64,000 nucleotides of DNA from Alphaproteobacteria bacterium (GTDB lineage Bacteria; Pseudomonadota; Alphaproteobacteria; Micavibrionales; Micavibrionaceae). The number at the start of each line of letters is the position of its first letter. Positions within the stretch are counted from its first letter, which is position 1. The position numbers and the translations under genes are program-made. Positions 45,629-55,756 of the stretch are shown here, one piece after another. Location: the NCBI GenBank assembly GCA_020442385.1, contig JAGRKE010000015.1:222170-286169 (forward strand). Reading direction: 5' to 3'. The notes beneath the pieces are model-generated. The model made no database searches. It was given only the letters and a program-made list of their open reading frames with translations, and had not been told where the DNA came from.

Positions 45629-48600
45629 TTAAGCAGATTTGCGGCGGTAGCCCAGACCAAATCCAGCCAGAGCCAGGGCCAGCATGCCTAAAATGCTCCA
45701 AAGATCGAGACCTGACTTTTGAATACCATAGCCGGTTTTGGCTTTCAGGCCTTTAACGTCATCAGATATCTGTGCCAAGAGCTCTTGCGTTTGTTGGTTT
45801 TGCTTTTGCAATGTCGAAAGTTCAGCTCTCAAATTTTCATTCTCGGCGTTTAATTCTTTCACCGAAGCGAGGAGCGGTCCGATTAAATCCATATAACGCA
45901 CGGTCTTCATTTCATTCTGATCGAGCGGTTGATCAACAAGTTCTGGGAAGATGGTCTCAAGCTGCTGCGCCACAACGCCGTAGCGGGTGCGCTCGGGGTC
46001 ATCCTTGCGCTGATAGCTATAGGCGCCAACTTTTTCAAGGCGCGCTAAAATTTCTGCACCATCAAGTTCGGTGATATTCTGCTTTAAACGTTCATCAGAA
46101 GCGGCTGAACCCATTGCGACCCATGCGCCGGCCTCTCGCACCTCGAAGCCGATTGTCGCATCAGTCTTATAACGAATCATGCCGTCGACGGCTGTCGGTC
46201 GCTGCGCCGCCGTGCCGGAAGGAACAGTCAGGGCGGCGGTGCCGACAATTTGAATATCTCCCGTAGACATGCTGCCTTTAATAGAATCGCCAATATTCAA
46301 GTAATAGTTTGTTCCGGCGGCATCTTTGTCTATCCCAGAGCCAATCACAATATTGTTAGAGCCTGATGTGTTGGTGCCAGCTACACTTTTACCAATAAAA
46401 ACGTTATCAGTGCCCGTTGTGCTGGAGCCGCCTGATCCTTGTCCGATAATAACGTTGTTGTTACCACTGGTGTTAAGCGCGCCGGCACCGGTACCAAAGA
46501 AGGCGTTATAGTTACCGCCGATATTGTTAAGACCTGCGCCATTACCAACGAAGGTGTTGAGCGTTCCTGTCGTGTTATCTTCACCGGCGTGATAGCCGAC
46601 AAATACGTTGCTGGAAGCGTTTGTATTGCTTGTCCCTGCACGGCGTCCGACAAATACGTTGTTGCTTCCGCTGGTGTTTGATGCCCCTGCGGATTGCCCC
46701 ATGAACGTGTTGTTTCCACCTGATGTGTCAGAGCCACCGGCGGCGTAGCCGACAAAGGTATTGCTTGTTCCTGTCATGTTTGCATCGCCGGCCAGATCTC
46801 CGACAACGGTGTTGTTGGTTGATGCTGTAACGTTCGCACCTGCGTTTCTACCAACAAACGTGTTTCCCGAGCCTGTTGTAAGATCTTGCCCCGCATTCAT
46901 TCCAATCACGGTGTTATTCGATCCGGATGTATGGGAATCCCCTGCGGTTTCGCCTATGAACAAATTGTTTGTTCCCCTAATACTAAAAAGGTTATTTGCA
47001 CCCGAATTTATATCGATGATCACGCCTGTTGGCGAGGTAGCGTCATCGGCATCTAATGGGAACGCTATTGTGGCGGCGCCCATTTCCACATAGGTCGAAC
47101 AATCATGAGAATATTCGAGCTTGTCACTTGTATCATTAAACCGGATACATGCTTTTGAAGAGGCGGTTGAGCCATCGCTATCGATGACAAACTCACCACC
47201 GATCAGGGCGAATTTTTGATTGTCGCTCAGGTCATAACCGCTCTGATCACCCATGAAAATACCATATGAAGATACAGCGGAAACCTGAGGGATCGTTCCG
47301 GCGGCATCACCCAAGCCAAACGCGACAGAAAATTCACCGGGTGTACCGTCGGGTACAGCGGGTGTGGTTGCGTCAATACTGCCATCACCCGCTCTCACAT
47401 CGTAACCAAAAGCCATACCCCAATCACCTGTTGTGGAAACGCCGCTTCTTCCTATCGATAAACTGCCGTAGCCAGAAGCTGTACCGCCAATTGCCGAGCT
47501 GTAATCGCCAGAAGCATCGCCATGCATTGCAAAGCTGTGGCTGCCTGTGGCGTCTTGCTCTTCACCAAATGAGAAACTATGATAGCCAGTGGCGCTTCCG
47601 CCACCTTCACCCATTGCAAAGCTAAAGTCGCCGGAGGCTGTCGCTTCTCCGATCGCAACACTTGATGCTCCCGTTGCTGTACCGGCAATCATAGCGATGC
47701 TCTGACCGCCAGAGGCCGAGCCCGAGCCGATTACGAAATCATCGGTCGACATATCGCCATAAATAGCATTGCCGATATTGAGATAGTTGCTTGTTGTCGC
47801 GGCCGGTGTGTCAACATCATATCCAAGCAAGATATTGTCTGTTCCTGTGGTCACACTGTTACCGGCCTGATAACCAAGGAACGTATTGTTATTTCCGCTA
47901 GCGTTTAAGCCCGCACTTCTACCGATAGAAGTATTGTAGCTTCCGGTGCTTAATTGGCCGGAGGCTGTTCCGAGGAAAGTATTTTCTGCACCTGTCGAGG
48001 CGCGCCCAGAGAAATACCCGACATATGTATTGGAAGAGGTTGTATCATTGCTTGTTCCGGCTTGGTGGCCAAGGAACGTGTTGCCGCTGCCGGACGTATT
48101 GGCACCGCCAGAATCCTTACCCAAAAACGTGTTTTGTGCGCCTCCAACATTCACATCACCTGCGCCGCTTCCTATAAAGGTATTGTTGGATGCAGTGGTG
48201 GTTGCTGTACCGGCGTTATAGCCCATAAAGGTGTTGTTTGTTCCTGTTGTCCATGCGTCACCGGCGGCCTCTCCCAGGAACACATTGTTTGTTCCCTCAA
48301 CACTCAGCAGGTTATTAGCGCCCGCATTGATATCAATAATAACATCGGCGGGAGAGGTCGCTGCATCTGCATCCAATGGGAAAGACACGGAGCCGTCGCA
48401 GCCCGTACAAGTTCCCGTGATCGTTAGGTCACCATCAATCGTAATCGCCGCATCGCCGGTTCCAGGTGTTGTTGGGTTTGTACCCATGTCGCCGAAAACG
48501 GTATTGCCGATATTGAGATAATCGTCCGTAGTGGCGGTGAGATTGCTTGTTGCATCCCCGATTATAATATTGCGCGCACCACCTGTGTTATTTGCGCCTG

Positions 48601-51600
48601 CACTGTTGCCGATGAATACGTTATCGTCACCAGTGGTGTTCCCTGAACCTGAATTACGACCAACAAAAACGTTACTGCCACCGGTCGTGTTGGCTACACC
48701 GGCTTGTGTTCCGAGGAAGGTGTTGCTGGCACCTGTGCTGTTTACAAGTCCGGCATCACTGCCAAAGAAGGCGTTATATTCACCTGTGCTCAACTCACCT
48801 GCATGCGCTCCTACGAAAGTGCTGTAAGATGATGTGGTGTTTGTATAACCTGCAAAGCGTCCAAGGAAAGTGTTGTTTAGACCAGTGGTATTGTTTTGCC
48901 CCGAGCGCTGACCCACAAAGGTGTTTCTTGTTCCTGAGGTGTTTGAAGACCCAGAATTTGTTCCCACAAATACGTTTGCGGCGCCGGTTAAAACGCCACC
49001 GCCCGCGCCGGTTCCTATAAGTGTGTTGCCGCCTCCTGTGGTGGCATTTTGTCCGGCACCGTAACCGACGAATACGTTGTTATCGCCTGTTGTCAAAGCA
49101 TTGCCGGCTGTATCACCGATAAGAACGTTAAATTGCGCGCCGTCTCCATCTGTTATACCGCCGCCTGCGTTCAAGCCAATTGCCAAAACACTATCCGTAT
49201 CAAGGTAACGCATGAAGGTGTCGCCTGCGGTCGTGTGCTCCATAATGTCATCTTCACCTTCGGTGTCCAGCGGATATGTTAACGATCCACCGCCACAGCC
49301 TGTACATGTGCCGGTAATCGTCAAGTCACCCTCAATAGTAATGCTGGAGGAATCGAACGGTGCTGCATTATCCATCGTGCCGGTGATGGCATTACCAATA
49401 TTGAGATAATCGCTTGTTGTAGCAGCAGGAGTATCAACATCATAACCGAGCAGGATGTTGCCTGTACCTGTTGTTACGCTGTTACCGGCCTGATAGCCGA
49501 TCATGGTATTATTATTGCCCGTCAAATTGTCGCCGGCTTCGTGGCCGATAATTACACCATTCGAAATTGTTGAAGGTTCAAGCGCATTGTTACCAATAAC
49601 AACCATCGCCGAAGAGGTCATCGTATCGGCGGTTCCAAGGCTGCCAACATTCGCACCGATAAAGATACTGTCTGTATGAGAGAGGGCTCCCGGGTTCCCG
49701 GCACTGCCTGCTTGATAGCCAAAGAAACTTGAGTCAACCATTGTGAGCGCGCCGCCCGTGCCTGCGCCGCCAGCATGGTAGCCCACAAGTGTACTGCCGG
49801 TTATGGAGTCTGACACGGCGCTTCCTTGTCCGGCTCCAGACCCTATGGCTGTGACGCCTTGGCCAACGGTATCTACACGGTAGAGTGCTGAGTTGCCAAT
49901 ACCTGTAATATCATCATTCACTGTTGTGGAGCTGAAGAGAACATATTTACCAATTGCGGTAATCGCATTTTGTGTTGTGATCGAACTGAGGCCAGCGTAT
50001 GCACCTATAATCGTATTATCTGCGCCTGTAGAAATAGTGTTTCCTGCCTGATGTCCGATAAGAGTGTTGTAGTCACCCGTAGAAAGTGCCTCACCCGCAT
50101 TATCACCCAGAGTCGTATTTTTAAGCGTGCTGTCATAGTAAAGGAATTTATCTGCGCCGGAATCAATCGATACAATCACCCCTGCTGGTGAGGTTGCTGT
50201 GTCTGCATCAATCGGCAGAGATACAGAACCGCTGCCGCAGCCTGTACAAGTTCCCGTGATGGTTAGGTCACCATCAATTGTAATTGCGGCATCGCCTGTT
50301 CCGGGGGTTGTTACGTTCGTGCCCATATCGCCGAAAACGGTATTGCCGATATTGAGATAGTCGTCGGTGGAGGCGGTGAGGTTGTCTATATTCGCTCCAA
50401 TCAAAATATTGCGTAGGCCTGTTGTATTGTTATCGCCTGATGCTATGCCGAGGAACGTATTGCTTGCCCCTGTTGTATTTGCATAGCCTGCATCGTGACC
50501 GAGGAATGTGTTACTGTTACCCGACGTGTTTAAACGACCGGCGTCACGACCAATCAAGGTGTTATTATAGCCTGTTGTATTTGTTCGTCCTGCGCTCACA
50601 CCTATGAAGGTGTTTTCATATCCTGAAGTGTTTGAGATACCGGCAGCCTGACCGACAAAAGTGTTTATATCTCCTGTATTGACTTCGCCAGTTCGTTGTC
50701 CGATGAAGGTGTTGTAATTTCCCGTTGCCGTTTGGCCTGCGAGCGCTCCAACAAACGTGTTTGAAATTTCAGTAGTAATGCTGGTGCCAGCGGATGAGCC
50801 GATAAAGGTGTTATTTTGTCCTGTTGTGTTTGCATCACCTGTGGCTTCGCCTAAAAATAAGTTTGCTGTTCCCGCAAAACTTAGGAAATTATTTGCACCA
50901 GAATTGGCATCAATTAGAACATCAGCAGGCGAAGTTGCGCCATCGGCGTCCAGTGGATAAGAAACAGAAGCACTGACACCTGTAATTCCCGAGCCGTCAC
51001 CATAGATTGTGCCGTCGACTTCGAGGTTTCCTTCCACGTAAGCATCCTCGTTCGCGCTGGCGTTATCGAATGTGCCATTACCGACGATCAGATCATCGCC
51101 TGCGTTGATGCCGCTTGTTGTTGTTAGCGAACCATCAATCGTAATTGCGGCATCGCCTGTTCCAGGCGTGGTTGGGTTTGTTCCCATATCACCGAAAACG
51201 GTATTTCCGATATTTAGATAGTCATTTGTTGAAGCTGTTAAGTTATCGGCGCCTGATCCAATGATAATATTTCTGGAGCCGGTGGTATTATTGTCACCGG
51301 CGGCTTCGCCAAGAAATGTATTGTTCGCGCCTGTCGTGTTGAGTTCACCTGCAGAATCTCCGAAGAAGCTGTTTGATCCGCCGGTTCTACTATCGTTACC
51401 GGTGTTATATCCAACATAGGTGTTGCGTGTTCCTGTTAAGGGGTTAAAGCCTGTTGCCGTTCCCGATAATGTTCCGATCAAAGTGTTTCGATCACCGTTC
51501 GAATTTGTCCCTGCATCCTTACCAATAATCACGTTGCCTGCGGCTGTTGTGACGCCGCTTCCTGCAAGGTGTCCGATTATGACACTGTCAGAGGTTGAGG

Positions 51601-54600
51601 TAGAGGCGCTCCCAGATAAAGCGCCAACAAAAACGTTGTTTGCAGCGGTTGTTATAGCATCGCCAGAACTTGATCCTAAGAATACGTTGTTTGTTCCCTC
51701 GATACTCAGCAAGTTATTTGCACCCGCATTGATATCAATAAGAACACCCGCGGGTGATGTGGCTGTGTCGGCATCAATCGGCAGGCTGGCTGTCGCGGTT
51801 ACGCCTGTTAGACCTGACCCGTCACCATAGATTGTGCCGTCTACTTCCAGATTCCCCTCAACATACGCATCTTCGTTTGCGGAGGGGTTGTCGAATGTAC
51901 CATCACCGACGGTCAAATCGGTAACAATATTCAGACTGCCGCCAATGGTATACGAGCCGGTTGTATAAGGCGCGCTGGCATCCATTGTCCCAAAAAGCGC
52001 GTTCCCGAGGTTGAGATAATTGTCTGTTGTTGCTGTCAAGTTATTGACTGAATATCCGATAATAATGTTTTTATCGCCGCCGGTGTTGTTTGCGCCTGCG
52101 AGATAACCGACAAACGTATTGCTAACACCGTCAGCATTGTTCTGGCCGCTGCGATATCCTAAAAATACGTTGTTAGTTCCTGTGGTGTTTGCAAGGCCTG
52201 ATCCTTCGCCGATAAAGGTTCCCCGGCTTCCTGTTGTGTTCGCGCTTCCTGAAGCGCGCCCAAGGAATGTGTTATAAGTTCCTGTATTCCCTGTCGCGCC
52301 GCCAGCGCCTGTGCCAATAACGGTGTTGTAACCGCCTGTTGCCTCATCACCGGTGTTCTGACCGATATAAACATTGTAGTTACCCGAAACATTCGATTTA
52401 CCGGCTTCCATACCGACAAAAACGTTGCTTTGCCCGTTGACGTTGCTTGTGCCTGCGCTGCGGCCGACAAAGGTGTTCTTAACACCAGTTGTGTTGGATG
52501 TACCCGCCGCTGAGCCTATAAATGTACCGTTGGATGCGCTGTTGGCATCACCGGCTGTTGCGCCTAAAAACAGGTTGCCCGTTCCCGCATAGCTGAGGAA
52601 GTTATTCGCTCCCGTGTTGATATCGATAATAACGCCGGCCGGTGTTGTTGCATCATCTGCATCAATCGGCAGGGAAATCGAGCCCGAGACGGAGCCTGTG
52701 ATTGTGCCTGTCACAGTTAAATCTCCGTCAACTGTCAAATCTGCACCGCCGTCGGCGAGGTTGTTTTGATCGCCCAAAGGACCATGAATCGCACCCCCAA
52801 GATTGAGATAATCATCTGTCGCGGCGGTCAGATTCCATGCATTGGAGCCGATGATAATATTGCGCGCGCCGGTGGTGTTGTTTATGCCGGCGAAATATCC
52901 CAAGAAGACATTGTTGCTGCCGGTTGTGATTTCACCGCCGGCCTGCGTACCGATGACGGTGTTTTGTTGACCTGTTGTATTTTCGTCCCCAGTTAAATAT
53001 CCGATGAAAACGTTATTGCTGCCCGATGTTGTGTAACACCCGGCGCATCGTCCAATGAAGGTGTTATAATTGGCGTCATCATTTGAAAAGCCCGCAGCTT
53101 GCCCGATGAAGGTGTTGTTGCCGCCTGTTGTGTTTGAGCTTCCTGTGAACTCACCAAAAAAGGCATTTTGCAGACCTGTTGTATTTGCTATTCCGGAATT
53201 GTATCCCACAAAGGTGTTACGCACGCCTGTATTATTGTCGCCTGCCCCATCTCCTAAGAAGACGTTACGTGTTCCGGCGTAGCTGAGAAAATTATTAGCC
53301 CCGGCATTGATGTCCATAATAAGACCACCAGTGGCACCATCAACATCAATCGGGAATGTGATATCGGTCGCTGTGACGTTTGTCAGATCACTGCCATCGC
53401 CTACCTCCCATTGAGTGGTCGCGTTGTTCCAAACCAGAATTTCACCAGTTGTATCCGCATCAATTGCCAAACTGCTATCGACATCTGTACCAAAAATCTT
53501 GCGGTTAATATCCCCGCCGGCCACGCAGTCGTCGCCATTTTCGTCACAGTAATTCTCCGCACCGATATCGCCGCTGATGTCGACTTCCAGATTTTGATCA
53601 CCGCTGCTTAAAGTGGCTGATCCAACAGTGATCGAAGCTAAATTATCGACTTTTTGCCCATTCGCATCGTCACCTTCTTGCAGGGTCTCTTCAATGGTTT
53701 GACCACCGCCGCCGCCTGTGCCGCTACCGGCATCATCCGTACAGACCCATGCGAGCCCGTCATATTTCAAAATTTTATTGGCAGCTGTACAGCTTGCGCC
53801 GCTGACAGCCAGATTGGAGACAGCGAAATCAATGCCATTGGTAAACGTTGTGTCTCCTACAATTGAAACGGTATCTGTGTTAGCGTTTCCAAGAGTGGTT
53901 GTGCCGCCAACGACAAGATTATCTTGAATATTTGCGCTGCCGTTAACATCTGTGTCAGCGGCATTTAACTCAATAAGGGCACCGCCTGTGCTGCCGGTAA
54001 TATTGACCGTTCCTGCACCCCATGATATGGCTTGGGTGTCTTCCATCTTAAGCGTGTTGCTGAGATGAATATTGCCGGTTACATCCAGTGAATCGCTTGC
54101 CGTGCCACCGCCAATGGCCACATCGCCATCGGCCTCGACCACCAACGCATCAGAGCCGGAATTTTGTACGGTCAAAGGGACAGCGGCGCTGTTAATCACG
54201 GTTGTACTTAAGGTTGATGTTCCTGTGACATCCAAAGTGCTGCCGAATGTGACCGCGCCGTCCGCATTGAGCGTGCTGTCAAAATCGCCAGCGCCCGTTA
54301 CGGTTAACGTACTGCCAAGTGTTGCTGCGCCCGTTGCATTAAGTGTACCCGCAACATCAAGTAAGAAGTTGGGGTCAACCAAACCAATTCCGACATTGCC
54401 CGCATTGTAATAAATCTCTCCAGCGGTTGCGCCATCTTGCCATTTACCGCCTGCCACTGATCCCGGTCCGGCAATTGATTCCCAGTCATAACCGCCGCCA
54501 TCATCATAACAAACCTCCAGATCAGGGGCGAGCGGAGCGCCTGTTGTGTTCCGGCGCATAACGCCGTCATTGGCAGCGTTACAGGCGCCGCTTGTGGTCT

Positions 54601-55330
54601 GGTCAGGCAGGATCAGACCGCCCGCAGACAGTGAGAGCAAATCACCGAACGTACCGCCGCCGGAAAATGTTGCGCCGCCGGTGACATCAAGGTCCTTGGA
54701 AATTTCAGCGACATCAGGCTGGCCGGATTTGATTTTCCAAAGCCCGCCTGTTGCGCCGATCGCGTCGCCATAAGTGTAATCAAAAACAATATCGTCTGCG
54801 CCTGATGACTTCGTCACATAGGTCGGATCATCCGAACAGCTTGTCTGGAATGTTTTGTCTGGTCCGGCGGAGATCACGGCCAGAACAAAAGGCGTTTCGT
54901 CATCTGTGCCTGGCCCGGCCAAACGGTTTTGAAGTCCGCCGCCACACCCGGCATCATCAACCAGTGGGCCAAGGTCCCACGCACAATAGCCGTACTCCGT
55001 GCCCCAAGGGTCAATTTTATTTGAGGCGACAACGGCGGGCAATTGTCCGCCGCCTGTTGGATTCGGTGAGGCTGTTAAAAATTCGAGGGGCTCCATATAG
55101 CCGTCAGGTACAGCCTCACAGTCGGCGGTGGCTAAATTCGCTGTTTCAAGAAGAATAAGGCGCGCGGCGATTTGCATCTCCGCCTTGGCTTGTTCGCGCT
55201 GGTTCACTGCGACCATGGTTTGCAGGGGGCCGCGCATGGTGGCCATAATGCCTGCACCCAAAAGACCGACAATAGCGACGGCGCCAAACAGTGTAAAAAA
55301 TACGTTTCCTCTTTCGGAGCGTCTGATCAT
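45629..55330 (-). CDS. Giant modular fibre protein, 3233 residues, with S74-type C-terminal chaperone domain
   Basis: One open frame. The N-terminus (GNVFFTLFGAVAIVGLLGA) is one hydrophobic helix in a type IV pilin-like setting with a following charged helix, but without a canonical prepilin site. Residues ~280-600 are repeats of the LxVTGATLGS type. Then come about eight modules of 200-370 residues, each opening SLPIDADxATSPAG, followed by runs of ~10-20-residue G(S/N)NTFLGxxAG hairpins and closing YLNIGNTVFGDMG. A YadA-head-like part is at ~2530-2630. After a short collar, SDERLKQNITELDG (~3075) opens an intramolecular-chaperone (peptidase S74) domain, then a coiled coil and a TM tail (WSILGMLALALAGFGLG). 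Likely a trimeric envelope fibre. Confidence 0.88.
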   Translation of the reverse strand: MIRRSERGNVFFTLFGAVAIVGLLGAGIMATMRGPLQTMVAVNQREQAKAEMQIAARLILLETANLATADCEAVPDGYMEPLEFLTASPNPTGGGQLPAVVASNKIDPWGTEYGYCAWDLGPLVDDAGCGGGLQNRLAGPGTDDETPFVLAVISAGPDKTFQTSCSDDPTYVTKSSGADDIVFDYTYGDAIGATGGLWKIKSGQPDVAEISKDLDVTGGATFSGGGTFGDLLSLSAGGLILPDQTTSGACNAANDGVMRRNTTGAPLAPDLEVCYDDGGGYDWESIAGPGSVAGGKWQDGATAGEIYYNAGNVGIGLVDPNFLLDVAGTLNATGAATLGSTLTVTGAGDFDSTLNADGAVTFGSTLDVTGTSTLSTTVINSAAVPLTVQNSGSDALVVEADGDVAIGGGTASDSLDVTGNIHLSNTLKMEDTQAISWGAGTVNITGSTGGALIELNAADTDVNGSANIQDNLVVGGTTTLGNANTDTVSIVGDTTFTNGIDFAVSNLAVSGASCTAANKILKYDGLAWVCTDDAGSGTGGGGGQTIEETLQEGDDANGQKVDNLASITVGSATLSSGDQNLEVDISGDIGAENYCDENGDDCVAGGDINRKIFGTDVDSSLAIDADTTGEILVWNNATTQWEVGDGSDLTNVTATDITFPIDVDGATGGLIMDINAGANNFLSYAGTRNVFLGDGAGDNNTGVRNTFVGYNSGIANTTGLQNAFFGEFTGSSNTTGGNNTFIGQAAGFSNDDANYNTFIGRCAGCYTTSGSNNVFIGYLTGDENTTGQQNTVIGTQAGGEITTGSNNVFLGYFAGINNTTGARNIIIGSNAWNLTAATDDYLNLGGAIHGPLGDQNNLADGGADLTVDGDLTVTGTITGSVSGSISLPIDADDATTPAGVIIDINTGANNFLSYAGTGNLFLGATAGDANSASNGTFIGSAAGTSNTTGVKNTFVGRSAGTSNVNGQSNVFVGMEAGKSNVSGNYNVYIGQNTGDEATGGYNTVIGTGAGGATGNTGTYNTFLGRASGSANTTGSRGTFIGEGSGLANTTGTNNVFLGYRSGQNNADGVSNTFVGYLAGANNTGGDKNIIIGYSVNNLTATTDNYLNLGNALFGTMDASAPYTTGSYTIGGSLNIVTDLTVGDGTFDNPSANEDAYVEGNLEVDGTIYGDGSGLTGVTATASLPIDADTATSPAGVLIDINAGANNLLSIEGTNNVFLGSSSGDAITTAANNVFVGALSGSASTSTSDSVIIGHLAGSGVTTAAGNVIIGKDAGTNSNGDRNTLIGTLSGTATGFNPLTGTRNTYVGYNTGNDSRTGGSNSFFGDSAGELNTTGANNTFLGEAAGDNNTTGSRNIIIGSGADNLTASTNDYLNIGNTVFGDMGTNPTTPGTGDAAITIDGSLTTTSGINAGDDLIVGNGTFDNASANEDAYVEGNLEVDGTIYGDGSGITGVSASVSYPLDADGATSPADVLIDANSGANNFLSFAGTANLFLGEATGDANTTGQNNTFIGSSAGTSITTEISNTFVGALAGQTATGNYNTFIGQRTGEVNTGDINTFVGQAAGISNTSGYENTFIGVSAGRTNTTGYNNTLIGRDAGRLNTSGNSNTFLGHDAGYANTTGASNTFLGIASGDNNTTGLRNILIGANIDNLTASTDDYLNIGNTVFGDMGTNVTTPGTGDAAITIDGDLTITGTCTGCGSGSVSLPIDADTATSPAGVIVSIDSGADKFLYYDSTLKNTTLGDNAGEALSTGDYNTLIGHQAGNTISTGADNTIIGAYAGLSSITTQNAITAIGKYVLFSSTTVNDDITGIGNSALYRVDTVGQGVTAIGSGAGQGSAVSDSITGSTLVGYHAGGAGTGGALTMVDSSFFGYQAGSAGNPGALSHTDSIFIGANVGSLGTADTMTSSAMVVIGNNALEPSTISNGVIIGHEAGDNLTGNNNTMIGYQAGNSVTTGTGNILLGYDVDTPAATTSDYLNIGNAITGTMDNAAPFDSSSITIEGDLTITGTCTGCGGGSLTYPLDTEGEDDIMEHTTAGDTFMRYLDTDSVLAIGLNAGGGITDGDGAQFNVLIGDTAGNALTTGDNNVFVGYGAGQNATTGGGNTLIGTGAGGGVLTGAANVFVGTNSGSSNTSGTRNTFVGQRSGQNNTTGLNNTFLGRFAGYTNTTSSYSTFVGAHAGELSTGEYNAFFGSDAGLVNSTGASNTFLGTQAGVANTTGGSNVFVGRNSGSGNTTGDDNVFIGNSAGANNTGGARNIIIGDATSNLTATTDDYLNIGNTVFGDMGTNPTTPGTGDAAITIDGDLTITGTCTGCDGSVSFPLDADAATSPADVIIDINAGANNLLSVEGTNNVFLGEAAGDAWTTGTNNTFMGYNAGTATTTASNNTFIGSGAGDVNVGGAQNTFLGKDSGGANTSGSGNTFLGHQAGTSNDTTSSNTYVGYFSGRASTGAENTFLGTASGQLSTGSYNTSIGRSAGLNASGNNNTFLGYQAGNSVTTGTDNILLGYDVDTPAATTSNYLNIGNAIYGDMSTDDFVIGSGSASGGQSIAMIAGTATGASSVAIGEATASGDFSFAMGEGGGSATGYHSFSFGEEQDATGSHSFAMHGDASGDYSSAIGGTASGYGSLSIGRSGVSTTGDWGMAFGYDVRAGDGSIDATTPAVPDGTPGEFSVAFGLGDAAGTIPQVSAVSSYGIFMGDQSGYDLSDNQKFALIGGEFVIDSDGSTASSKACIRFNDTSDKLEYSHDCSTYVEMGAATIAFPLDADDATSPTGVIIDINSGANNLFSIRGTNNLFIGETAGDSHTSGSNNTVIGMNAGQDLTTGSGNTFVGRNAGANVTASTNNTVVGDLAGDANMTGTSNTFVGYAAGGSDTSGGNNTFMGQSAGASNTSGSNNVFVGRRAGTSNTNASSNVFVGYHAGEDNTTGTLNTFVGNGAGLNNIGGNYNAFFGTGAGALNTSGNNNVIIGQGSGGSSTTGTDNVFIGKSVAGTNTSGSNNIVIGSGIDKDAAGTNYYLNIGDSIKGSMSTGDIQIVGTAALTVPSGTAAQRPTAVDGMIRYKTDATIGFEVREAGAWVAMGSAASDERLKQNITELDGAEILARLEKVGAYSYQRKDDPERTRYGVVAQQLETIFPELVDQPLDQNEMKTVRYMDLIGPLLASVKELNAENENLRAELSTLQKQNQQTQELLAQISDDVKGLKAKTGYGIQKSGLDLWSILGMLALALAGFGLGYRRKSA
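46270..53365 (-). repeat. Eight long modules repeated inside the giant fibre gene
   Basis: Module borders, read as reverse-complement positions, lie near 53360-52795, 52675-52000, 51780-51194, 50955-50333, 50215-49390, 49270-48495, 48380-47775 and 47060-46280. Closing stretches are close DNA copies: sequences around 48430-48525, 50280-50365 and 51135-51225 agree over about 85 bp with few mismatches (all coding NTVFGDMGTN). Such direct repeats allow in-frame gain or loss of modules by recombination. Confidence 0.75.
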
Positions 55331-55756
55331 CGTCGTGTGCCTAACATCCTTTCCGGGCCGCGGCGTGTGCTGGTGATCCTCACCGGCACGGCGGCTGTAT
55401 TGCTTTCCAAGGAACGCAGAGTGTTACGCAGTATATCCAACAGTGGGAAGATGCGGGAAATATACAATAATTTCAGGGGGAAGAACACGCCCTTTAAAAA
55501 AAGAGCTTTCATAAATACATATGTCGTGCGCTGTGTGTGTCGTGCATGCATGCGACAACAAGCCCCCCAAGTCCTAAAATTTCCCACTTATATATAAGTA
55601 TCAATTAAATTTGTTTAAAAAGGGTTAGCAAATGGCAAGTTGTTTAAATGCCATGATTTTTGGGGATAGCAGAATTTTTGCCCATAATCAGTGTTTTATG
55701 GAATTTTTTTGTCCTCATTTTTCTGTTTTGGAGCGCTCGTGTGTACGAATCGGGTC
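55331..55756. other. 426-bp intergenic control region upstream of the giant gene
   Basis: No gene is supported. A perfect 14-bp AT palindrome (ACTTATATATAAGT, 55586-55599) and an imperfect GTCG...CGAC palindrome around TGCATGCATG (55539-55556), plus a second GTCGTGC at 55523, lie upstream of the fibre gene. They are candidate operator or promoter sites. The -35/-10 pair cannot be fixed with confidence; TTGATA with AT-rich sequence near 55600 is one option. No T-run terminator for the upstream kinase gene is visible. Confidence 0.45.

Noticed and set aside
45350..45756. Short ORFs between the giant gene and the 110-residue orphan
   Set aside because: They overlap a perfect hairpin and the giant gene's 3' end, and the sequences are not protein-like.
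45629..55330. Array of regular short repeats that might be a CRISPR or a minisatellite
   Set aside because: The repeat periodicity follows codons in one open frame of 3233 residues and the units vary at DNA level; there are no spacers.
55172..55597. 141-residue plus-strand ORF before the giant gene
   Set aside because: It overlaps the giant gene's N-terminus, has biased composition and no ribosome site.
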